From: Notospermus geniculatus
Lineage: Eukaryota > Nemertea > Pilidiophora > Heteronemertea > Lineidae
Length of the DNA stretch: 64,000 nucleotides
NCBI GenBank assembly: GCA_002633025.1
Contig: NMRB01000538.1
Location: 158,884-222,883 of the forward strand
Direction of reading: 5' to 3'
In this document: positions 1-10,200 of the stretch, in pieces
Layout: each line of letters starts with the position of its first letter
How positions within the stretch are numbered: position 1 is the stretch's first letter
Position numbers and translations under genes: made by a program
The notes under the pieces: generated by a model
Told to the model about the DNA's origin: nothing
The model's input: only the letters and a program-made list of their open reading frames with translations
The model's database searches: none

Positions 1-434
1 GTATGGCGGGGCCCGCTACATAAAAATTTGACCAAAATGATTGACGAAAAAGTTTGATGAGAATGATTGATCGTGTACAGCGGCCATTATCCTAGTGGCG
101 AGTTGTCCTGTGGACAAATATAAAGTAATTCTAAATTTGGATGTTGTTCGTTCAACCAAGTTCGACCATGGAAATCTGAAAATAGCGAAAAAGCATAATT
201 CTAAAACAGTTGCTTAGAGATAACCAAATCAATAAGGATTGCACAACAAAATCCGATGTCTACGTTTTTCAAAAGCAGAATGCAGGGTGGTTTCATACTA
301 ACTTTCTTCCTGCATGGCTGTAGATGGGAACGTAAGCAAAATTGAGCTTGTGCAGAGAACTTCCGGTCGCTTTAACTAAAGCGTTGCTGAAACACAAAGC
401 AGTTCTTTTCGTTTTCGAGAAAAGTGACTTTGTC

Positions 435-1015
435 ATGTCCATTGGTATAACACTTCGGCCTGTTGTGATTGAACAGGAATCATCCGAAATCACGATCGTG
501 ACGGATGCAGTTGTCTACGTCGTTAGTAACTACCTAGCGCCGGTGCTTGTTGTGTTCGGATGTTTCAGTAATGCATTAGTCCTTTTAATCATGACAAGAA
601 AATGCTACAGGGGGAGTGTCAGTTGTTTATTTCTGCGATTCCTGGCTGTTTATGACACCTCTTATCTGTTACTATTCTACAGCCAATTTTACATCAGTGC
701 TGTTTTTTCCTACATGGCATTAACGCTCGGGGATACGTATTGCGGAGTCGAGTTATTCGTCGCTTTCTTCATACCGAATCTACAAAACTGGACAGTCGTC
801 ACGATGACTCTATCACGATTCATTGCAGTCGTATTTCCTCTGAAAGCATCCACATTCTGCACTAAAAGGACAGCAAACATTGTCATGAATTAGCGGTTTT
901 ATGTATGCAGTGAATTCCTGCATCAACCTATATCTTTACTGCATATGCTCAAGGAAATTTCGGTTGAAGCTGAAAGTTCTGTTATTTCGATCATGCCTGA
1001 AGTCCAGCGAGTAGA
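435..1015 (+). pseudogene. Truncated copy of the rhodopsin-class GPCR
   Basis: This copy matches the intact receptor at 22399-23400. It runs in frame from ATG 435 through TM1, TM2 and TM3, including the SRFIAVVFPLKA segment. A deletion equivalent to 22852-23274 (423 bp, replaced by one base) then joins the start of TM4 directly to TM7 out of frame, and a TAG at 891-893 ends the reading frame. The remaining TM7 and tail sequence (about 898-1015) is still recognisable. A receptor without TM4-TM6 cannot fold as a seven-helix protein, so this is a null allele or a pseudogene. A 4-nt indel upstream of 435 breaks the upstream frame relative to the other copy, which supports 435 as the true start codon. 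Confidence 0.85.
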
Positions 1016-1037
1016 ACTGGATGATAAAGTCGTGGGA

Positions 1038-1185
1038 AGCGCACATTTGCGACAAAACTCAATGCGTTAGGGGTGTTTTTTAAGTCGACTGACCCAACCG
1101 CTGTTGACTCGTCATTCAGCCGGGTCAGTCGATTTTAACGGACACCCCTGACGCATTGAGTTTTTTCGCAAATGTGCGCTTGGCT
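1038..1185. mobile_element. Palindromic MITE, Harbinger-like family
   Basis: A near-perfect inverted repeat whose ends read agc(caag)cgcacatttgcg and its complement, with arms of about 65 bp around a short centre. It lies just after the GPCR stop. Related copies are at 2104-2255 and 23424-23847. It has no coding capacity. The family assignment comes from the TTA target duplication at the 2104 copy. Confidence 0.75.
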
Positions 1186-1423
1186 TTATGACCTTTGCGA
1201 CGTCGGATGCACAAGACGGATGTTCTTTTTTTCCGATGTCGGACGAAGGACGCATGAACTCGACCAATCAGGTGGCTGCATTGGAGGTCTTGTACTCGGC
1301 GCGCTCGACAAAAAAAGTGTCTCTCTGTATTGACGGAAGAATGAATCGGATCGTGTTTAGGCCTACATACAGAATTTCCATCCTGACAAAATCCCACGAC
1401 AAAATCGCGTATAACGCGTGCCG

Positions 1424-1813
1424 ATAAATAATCAGACTAGTACCTGGTCCTACCGATGGTGTCGCTTTTGAATGGTAGGACCAGTCTTGGCCGCCATTTG
1501 TGGAGGAATTCTTACAGTGACGTCACTTGAAAATTTTATGTAAATTATATAAATTTATTCAATTCTCAAAACGGCTGACGTACCAGAATGCAGATAGAAG
1601 GTGACCGACCTTTGACCCAGGAAATTCACCAATCACGCCTGGGGTTTTCCAAGTTAAAAATAGAAAATCTATCAACATAATAGTTCAGATACTTACCAAC
1701 TGCGCCAGCACCGACCAATCAGAGGCACGAAGGCGGTAGGCACGCCCGGTCCTAACATATGCAAAAGCCCGATGTAAAATAGTTAGGATCGGGTACCAGT
1801 CTAATAAATAATT
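1424..1813. mobile_element. Terminal-inverted-repeat element, about 390 bp
   Basis: The left end (aaataatcagactagtacct, then ggtcctac) is the imperfect complement of the right end (gttaggatcgggtaccagtct, then aataaataatt). The same element sits at the equivalent place in the second block copy, 24088-24480, so the insertion predates divergence of the copies. No open frame is evident. Confidence 0.6.
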
Positions 1814-2103
1814 GGAAAATGGCTTGGAACGATCAGACTGCGGGATTCGCACATCGTTACGTCGTATCGCATAACGGATAACGGATGTCAGGTAAACACG
1901 GCTTCGACGACCACATTCGTGTTAACTGAATGACGAGAAATGAACATCGAACCAAAAGTTACCGGTACGCTAAACTCCTCCCGCAGTTTCAAACCGCTAC
2001 CCACTCCGTTATCCGCGCTCTGAAACTGCTTCGGTAAATGCGATCCTCCATCACTTATACATGTAGACGGCGATAGCTCTCCGATTCGGGGAATTCCCGC
2101 TTA

Positions 2104-2255
2104 AGCCAAGCGCACATGTCCGACAAAACTCAATGCGTTAGGGGTGTTTTTAAAGTCGACTGGCCCAACGCTGTCGACTGGTCATTTAGCCAGGTCAGTC
2201 GATTTTAACTGACATCCCTAACGGACTGAGTTTTGTCGCAAATGTGCGCTAGGCT
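2104..2255. mobile_element. MITE with TTA target duplication and an empty allele
   Basis: A 152-bp palindromic element beginning agccaagcgcacat and ending with the complement, flanked by TTA at 2101-2103 and 2256-2258. The equivalent site in the other copy (about 24763-24773, cccgcttagactgg) is empty and holds a single TTA. A 3-bp TWA duplication is characteristic of PIF/Harbinger elements. Confidence 0.85.
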
Positions 2256-2271
2256 TTAGACTGGTACACTG

Positions 2272-2520
2272 AAAAAATTCTCGCTCATGTTGAGTACTTT
2301 GGACTACTCATCAGTCATTTTGTCCGTGAGATGAGTAGAAAGGTACTCATCGGGTACTCATCCAGCCAAGGACCTGCATTTGGAGTTCCTCGCTACTCGC
2401 TATGAGTACCTTTCTACTCGCTATGAGTACCATTCTACTCAATATGAGTACCTTTCTACTCATCTCAGGGATAAAATGAGTACCCCGAAGTACTCAGCAT
2501 GAATAGGATTTTTTTAAACA
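2272..2520. repeat. Inverted and tandem repeat rich in gagtac
   Basis: Outer arms (catgttgagtacttt and gaagtactcagcatg) enclose several copies of ctatgagtacctttctactc. The same element is at 24780-25040 in the second block copy. It is probably a nonautonomous inverted-repeat transposon present before the copies separated. Confidence 0.6.
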
Positions 2521-3090
2521 ATTTTACATAGGACTTTTGCATACATGTATGTAAGGACCGGTAGTGCCTATCGCGTTTGTGAGTCTGATTGGCCAGTGCT
2601 GGCGCAGGTGATAAATATAGGAACTATTATGTTGATGTATTACCGATTGGCGAGTACACACGCGGGAATGTCCCTCTTCCCCACCGAAACGGGGTGGATG
2701 TCCTCAGGGCATTGAGGGAGGGTACGACCGTAAATGACCTGAGATTCTCAGGATGAAGCAGTAAAGAACCCTGACCAAACTCATACTCGGGTTTCAACTT
2801 ATCGGTAGCCTAGTAAGTCTATCAGGTTCTGTCATTTGGACGCTGTCTCTTGATGTGTCTCGATTGGAAGTCTGAGTTTGAATACAGTAGCGCCACCAAA
2901 TAGGCCGGTAGTCTATGTTCTGGAGGTACTTCGAAGGGCGTTCGCACTTCTGTAGCCCACCGTACCGCGGCGCTGTGGTGTTTTTGTTCATGCTACGCAG
3001 TTCAGCTTTAATGCCAACTTGCGCGAAAAAACTCACGTAGCCTTTGAGCTTTTAAACGAACTGCACAGTTCCACACTCACATGGTTCTGC

Positions 3091-3399
3091 CAATAGGAGC
3101 AGTCAGCCGCGCGTATTGCCAAAAGATGGCAGCAAAGTTTTTTGCGGACCAATACACAGGAAAATCCACGTGACTGGTGCTCGGTCAAGAATGAATGGGT
3201 CCGCTGTATGAGGCCTGTTAAGATATAAGGCTGACCCTAACAATCACCTTTCCCATCAGCCAGTCATCTACTCCTTAGTGAGTAACAGGTCTTCTGATTG
3301 GTTCCCACGATTAGGCACTCGCCAGTGGTGGTATGCATTGAATTGGGCCGTAGTGACACCTATACATGTATTGGTCAACTCACTGACAACTCCTATTGG
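3091..3399. mobile_element. MITE family with ends caataggagcagtcag
   Basis: The left end caataggagcagtcag is complementary to the right end ctgacaactcctattg. The interior holds the recurring segment attgaattgggccgtagtg. A compact complete member is at 20304-20480, the allelic copy is at 25616-26066, and related pieces lie in an intron of the PAN-like gene (about 5925-6124 and 28385-28535). Confidence 0.65.
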
Positions 3400-3749
3400 T
3401 CCCACCTTTATATCGACCGAGTTTTCAGAATCTGACGTTTTTGCCTCGAAGCATGTCTCGAAATCATAGAACATTAATATGGTGATGCTTTTTTTACTGA
3501 ATGGGATGGTATTGTTGAAATATGAGGATTTGTTGTCCTGACTAATTGGTTTACAGTGCGGTCTGACATGCCTTGTGGGTGGGTGGTCCCAGCGAAATGG
3601 AATTCCCAGTTTCAATATTCGCACCATGCATCTGGATCGGTTTCACGGCAACGCCCGTCATTCACATTGGCAGTGCACCTACCCATCCCATCACGGCCGT
3701 TACCCATATTCGCACTTAATACTCGCCCTCGCCATTGCAACCCCGGGAT

Positions 3750-3839
3750 GCGAATTTTTTTTTCCCAACCAGTATAGATTCCTAACCAGTATATCCATTA
3801 CGAAATGAAGTTTACGAAGTGAATGGTGGGTTAATGGTT

Positions 3840-3870
<31 letters not shown>

Positions 3871-3994
3871 GGTTAGTGTTGGGAGTAGTATTAGGATTAG
3901 GATTAAAATTAGGATTAGGATTAGCTTTTGCTATATAGGTTGGGAAAAAAAGTTGGTCGTAATGGATATATCAGTTGGGAAGAAAAAAATCGCC
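3750..3994. mobile_element. hAT-like element carrying telomere-type TTAGGG repeats
   Basis: A 245-bp insertion with inverted ends gcgaatttttttttcccaac and (complemented) ggcgatttttttcttcccaac, flanked by an 8-bp duplication cccgggat at 3742-3749 and 3995-4002. The other block copy has one uninterrupted cccgggat at 26411-26418. The interior holds about four ggttag units followed by degenerate aggatt units (3845-3925), resembling the TTAGGG telomere repeat. The 8-bp duplication is typical of hAT transposons. No transposase is present. Confidence 0.8.
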
Positions 3995-4281
3995 CCCGGG
4001 ATTGCAAAAACCATTCACGGGAAATAATGGCCCTACAGCCAGACCTACCTCCGTCTGCTGACCTCATCGGGAGCTCTTAGTCCTGTTTGCTCATCAATTA
4101 TTGGATCAAATACCATCCTAAAACGTTCCAAATGGACACATAATGACGTCCCCAGGTGGATACATTTGATTGGCCATTTGAGTTATTTCATCCCTGAACA
4201 ATCAGTATCAACAGTTCTTCATATTGCACGACTCAGATTTTTCTGGCAGACTTTCAGAGGACGTAAACGGAGAAAGAAGAC

Positions 4282-7200
4282 ATGGGGTGTCTCTCTTCTC
4301 TTGTAGTTGCGCTTGTTCTGGTGATCGGTTAGTATTCGCCAAGCCTTCCTTTCGTTTTTTTTTCCTGACACTGAACCGTCATTTTATCACCCGAACCACA
4401 CGTTTCTGATCTTTCCTCTTGAAATCATATAGCAAACAATGGGTGGATGTATGCCTATAAACAACCCATCATTTCACAGATCGACCTTATTCACGAAGCT
4501 TCCGTAACTACGGGAGTGCGCAAACTATTGTCCTTTTGCGGACAACCTATTGTTCACTATCAGCCTGACAAAGGATTTGCGTACCCTTAAAGTTAATAGG
4601 AGAGCTTTGTGAATAAGGTCCCTGGGACCTTATTCACGAAGCTTCCGTAGTTTCGGGAGTGCGCAAACTAGTCCATTTGCGGATAACCTATTGTTCACTA
4701 TCAGCCAGACAAAGGAGCTTTGTGAATAAGGTCCCTGAGCCGGAATATTTCTTTCTGTGAACGAACGGGTGGGGGGGGGGGGNGGAGGGGTAGAAATACG
4801 CGCGCCTCCTTGTCCATTCACTTTACCACCGATATCCGTGATTCAAAGTCTCATAATTATACTTTGTCTTCTTAGCAACCGAATATTCACCCGCTGAAGC
4901 CGTAAAATGTAAGTATGGTACTTGGAAGGTATAAGTCCGCATGCACGGGCCCTGTGGTCTTCAATACCAACCATGCATCAACGCCATGTTAACGCAAACT
5001 GCGCGTTCTTTCTCTTTGACCGTTAGGCCTGCTTTCCATTGGAGCGTTTCCGTGCGCGGAAACGCTCGAAAGCATTGTTTGTTTCCGCTTCATTGGTCAC
5101 GGCGCGAAAAAAAACAATGAATGGAAAGCAGGCCTACTCGAGTGTCTTCAGAACTCGGTCCGATATTAACCAATCCTTCTCATCCAACTTTGATATCAAC
5201 TATTATTAAAAAAGTCTGCCCCGGTTTGTCTTTTTGCTTCACTCGTTACCAGAGATCGTAAACCTGCAGATCTGTATAGGATAGGACGAAATCATGTCGT
5301 GAGATGAAAATACATTTGTACTAAGTATATAGTACTGTGTACAGTTCCAGATAATGGTTTCGTCTCTTCTAGGCTGCAACCGCTGGTTCGCTCCGTTTGG
5401 GGCCGTTATGCCCAACAAATACGCTTGCAGAGACGGCTGTACCAATACCCCCAAATGCTTCAGATACATTTATGATGGCACAAATTGTCTGTTGTTCACC
5501 CGAGGTGGATCTCGGGCCGCCAAGGGGTTCAAGCCGCTGAGCAGAAGCGCGTTTTCGTTCTGTTGTAAGTATCGAGAATCATTTTACTGATTGCCAGACC
5601 TTACATCACCTGTAGAGCGCATGCAGGAACGATCTCGAAGTTAATGAGCAGTGTACATTTTAGACTAAAACTTGGTTGATTAAGTCAATTTCCAAATAAC
5701 AAGGGAAATGCAAATATATGCAGTCAGGGTTGTCCTAAAAGTAATGGGACTACTTCGGATTCGTGCAGAAACATTTCACTTGCTAACATCACTTGTACGA
5801 CTCGACTCGTGCGGCTGATTTTCCTTATCTTGCCAAACTTATGGAGGTTTTAAATTCATTTGTAGGGAAATACGGAAAATGTCGAGGTAAGTCTGAATTT
5901 ACTTAACAATCTTGATCATTCGTATGCGGGATGTCACCAATCGCATCAAACGGCGCATCTCTAAGAAAGGTCTGCCGTGCTTGTTGCCCAAAAAATGGCA
6001 GCAGAGCGGACGAACACAATATGAAATTCTTCTGATTGGTGCTCAGTCAACCATGAATGGAACCGCTAGCATTGAATTGGGCCGTAGTGACTCCTATTGG
6101 TCAACCGACTGACATTTCTATTGCGATCAAATGAATGCTGAGCACTGTCATGTCAACTCCACTTACTATTTCCAGGAAGTAACAACAAACAGGGAATCTT
6201 TAAAAAGGTCCAGGCGAATGAACAGCAGTGCTCTCAGATGTGCGATCAATCGAATGATTGTGCATCCAACTACTTCAGGAAAGACAGCCAAGAATGCCTC
6301 CTTATCTCATGCAAGAACGGCAAGAAACCGAGCACACCCAAGAAAACTAAGGACTGCACGAAGAAGTGTGGTAGCGGTACGTATTCACTGAAAGTCTTTG
6401 CATAGGCAAGTGGCCTAATAATAGGTTAGGCATCCCCGCATTGTCTCATCCCCAGAATATCTACAATACAAATGTACATGTTTAGGCATTTTGCGTAATA
6501 TTCCTTAGACAATGCCTAAGGCAGATCACCTTATGTAAAGATTGGTCATACATGTAGGTCGTCTTGGCTTTCTCTCCGACTGAGATGTCATCAACGACGC
6601 TGATTTGCTGAGTAATTTGCTTAATTAATGCTCATCATTTGTCCTTCTTTCCCCAAGCGAATGGAGACCGCTACAAAGTGCAAAAACAGGTGCAGGGAAA
6701 GAATCCGTTTTCAAATCCACCGGGGAAGAAGCCGGGGCCCCCACCCACGCCACCACCGCCAAACCACCCGAAGATGTGCTGCAAGAAATGCAAGTTGTTG
6801 AAAAGTAAATGCCGGTATTTCATCTACTTTGACGGGCAATGTATGCTGTATACAACGAAAGACGCCAAGTTGCCAGGTTTTAAAAACTGCCAGGAAATGA
6901 CAGGATGCAAGAAGAGGAGTAAGGATATTTATATTTTATGATGATGGCTGAGAAAATCTATGATATCCCTAATTGCAGGCAATGGCAAAGATGGGAGAAA
7001 AATATCGTTCAACCCAAAACAAATGCTGGTCCGCTCAGCAAAGCTCTGATTTTAATTGGGAGAGGGATACGCGATATGTGATCCTGCACCAATAATTGGG
7101 CTTATGAACTAGAATCGTGAAATACAGTTGGAAGACTCATGCTGCTCATCCTACAAAACTACAATGTAATGCCCCAAATATAAACCACCTCTCGGCGCGT

Positions 7201-10200
7201 TGGTCGTCGCCCCAGCGAAGACACGATCAGCATCAGAGTCGAGTGATAAAACTGACATGGCAGTGATCTTTTAGATAGTTTTCGATGTGCATCAGTAAAA
7301 ATGATACATTTTAATTAAAACTTATTCCGATTTCTGTATTCAGAGGGACCAAATACGAAGTATGGGTGTAAGTAAAATCATCACTCGCTTATCAATTTTT
7401 GGTAAACAACATATCACATTAATAATTATAGAGATAGCCGTGTTGATCGTTGAATGAATGAGAAGAAATGAGATAGGTAACACCGTCTTTTGAATCAACT
7501 TGGTTGTATTGAGACAAGCTTTCGACCCTATCGGGCCTTCATCAGGTCATGACCTGATGAAGGCCCGATAGGGTCGAAAGCTTGTCTCAATACAACCAAG
7601 TTGATTCAAAAGACGGTGTTACCTATCTCATTTCTTCTCATTCATTCAACGATCAACACGGCTATCTCTATAATTATTAATGTGATATGTTGTTTACCAA
7701 AAATTGATAAGCGAGTGATGATTTTACTTACACCCNTCCGCTCGCCGCAAGACGCGGCAGAATCCGCTAAGTGGAAACGGGCCTTTCCACTACCGCGGCG
7801 CAACTGTTGTGGAATGAGTGCCACGAGTGTAGCGGCAAAGACGGGAACCGTTCTACTGCTGATCAACAGTGGAGCTGCTGCCTTTTCCCATTGGAGGTGT
7901 TCCAATATGTAGGCCTACTCTCGGAATTGAGTCGAACTGTTCGACAAAAAAAACGGTTAACTAATCGATGGTCCTTTTTCACAAATCTCTTCTTCTTTTT
8001 CAGGGGGCAGAAAGAAGTTCTTCAAGAAAGTGGAAACTAACAACAAAGATTGCCAGAAGACCTGTGGAAAATCCGAGAATTGTCGAGAATCATTGTTCCT
8101 TAGTGAACAAGCCACTTGTATCATTGAATCTTTCAAGCCCAGGAGTCAGCGGAAACGAACCCCAATCAAGGGTAAACGTTACGAAAGTTGCGACGAAAAC
8201 AGCGATTGCCAAGTTGGTAAGTGCCAGTGCATTCTTTCTGTTGCAACCGAGAAGCATACAGCAACAACTCTCCATGTGGTTCGGTTAGATTTCCACATTG
8301 CGGAAATCCAATCCCTAAACCGCCCGTTGTTCATCGTTGACGACCCCTGCCATCTTGGATTTTTTGCAAACTGCACATGCGCAGCGAATATCTGGTGGGC
8401 AAATTTGCATCTCACGACCAATCACATGCTTTGATTTGCCTACCAGACATGCGCACGCATAAAATCTCTGTATAGAAACCAAGATGGCGGGTGTCGTCGA
8501 AACGATGAATACTACCACGAAGTGAAAGATGCAAGACTAGTGGAATATCAGATATAGGTCTGTTAATTAAATTTAAATTTTCATTTTTCTACATTTGCCG
8601 TTCTTTTCTTTTCAGGCCCACCAAGTAAGTGTTAGTAATCGATGAAGTCGACACTTTTCAACAAGGCCAAAGACGATGCAATTCACCCACCTCGGCTGTT
8701 AGTCAACACAACATATATACCAACCTACAACACAACTTGCAGCAAAGAGTCTTAAGAAAAGGGTCGTTCTTCCACACCACTGACAAGCAGTTATTAGGCC
8801 TACCTTGTAAACAATAGGTCCACTGAAGCACTTGACAAAATTAAAGAATACATGTACCGGTAGATGAATTATAGCCTTTTGTCTGATGTTTTTTACACAA
8901 GATTTTCCACATGACTCTCGTACGTTGTTGTCCGAAAGTTGATTCTCTTCAGTGACAGAGTGACAGTGTTTTCTGTTCTCCATTCACTCTTCGAAGTGAT
9001 TTCCTGGCTTAATTTCCATTCCTTCCGTCCGTCAGCCGAGTGCGTGAGTGGATGACCGTACCCACAACGAGGAAGAAGATGGCAAAGAACCCGGCACTGT
9101 ACAAGGAGATTCTTGACTTCATTGTGTAATCGACTGCCGTGCAGTCGGAATCCATCTGTTCAATTTCATCATCTGAAAGAGTCAATGGGGTAAGCGAGGT
9201 AGTGCAGAATACCAAGAGAAGCACATGTAGGCCTACCGATAGATTTTTGCAAGAAGATGTTGTACGTTGGTGTCGCCGTGCAAAATTTTCCCCAGAAGGC
9301 AGCGGTAAGAAGCTGAGAAATATCATTGGTTGAACCATCTAACGAGAGTCTCGCGTGATCGCGTGAGATAATGTCGGCAAAGCGTTGTGATGAAACACAA
9401 CCTATTACGGGCAAAAAATCAAGATGGGAAAAGATATTTGGCCCCAGGGCCTTGGAGACGTTCCCATGGAAGCACCTACCAGTATCCCTCCTTTTTCTTT
9501 TCTTCGATGTTGCCGTAGATGAACCACCGGCCATGGTTGGCACAGAAGTGGTTGTCGTTGTTGTTATGGGCACTGGTGGCCCATGAACACCAACCTCACA
9601 CAGGATTAATGGATTTCCTGTCGCTTTGGACTCGATGATGAGAAGGTACTGCCCAGAAGAACCAGCAGCGCATGGAACAGTTAGAAACTGGCCACCAGAC
9701 ACCGTCCCTTGGTATTGGCCGCATTTCCTAACCTTACTTCCCGATGGGACTGGATTTGATGTCGTGGTCGCTGTATTCGAAGACGTCGCACCCGTAGCCA
9801 TGGTCGTTGAAATATTTGAGGCTAATGTTGTTGCCGTTGTCATTGTTAGTCCAAGAGATGTAAGAAGGCTTGTGGAAAAGGTATCCGATAGGAGTAACGA
9901 GAGATCGAGAATGCGTTTGTCTGAAAGAGAAAGTTGGTGATTGAAGAAATGATAATGAAGATATCAAATGCGAAAGATGTACATTAGAGGAAAATAAATG
10001 GCAATATTTCGAACGATTGATCAGTCCTCGGAACACCATCTAACCAGCAAGGTTTGATGATTCATTGGCTCACTTGCCAAGCAGCATCCTGGGTCACCAA
10101 GGGAAGTTGCGGCGCCTTCGATCCACGCTGAGTTGACGTAGACGCCAAGCAGGGGATTGAAAATTCCTTGACACACTCGTCAAGCAGGACAAGAAGCCAA

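Noticed and set aside
1188-1427. 79-codon frame conserved at 23850-24089
   Set aside because: Conservation only reflects the recent block duplication or haplotype identity. Both strands are open, and there is no domain, splice partner or codon constraint.
3845-3925. Telomere or chromosome end
   Set aside because: The TTAGGG-like array is short, internal and bounded by transposon ends with a target duplication.
7601-7912. Overlapping plus and minus frames of about 100 codons
   Set aside because: They read through the palindrome and an n, with no family resemblance; they are by-products of the inverted repeat.
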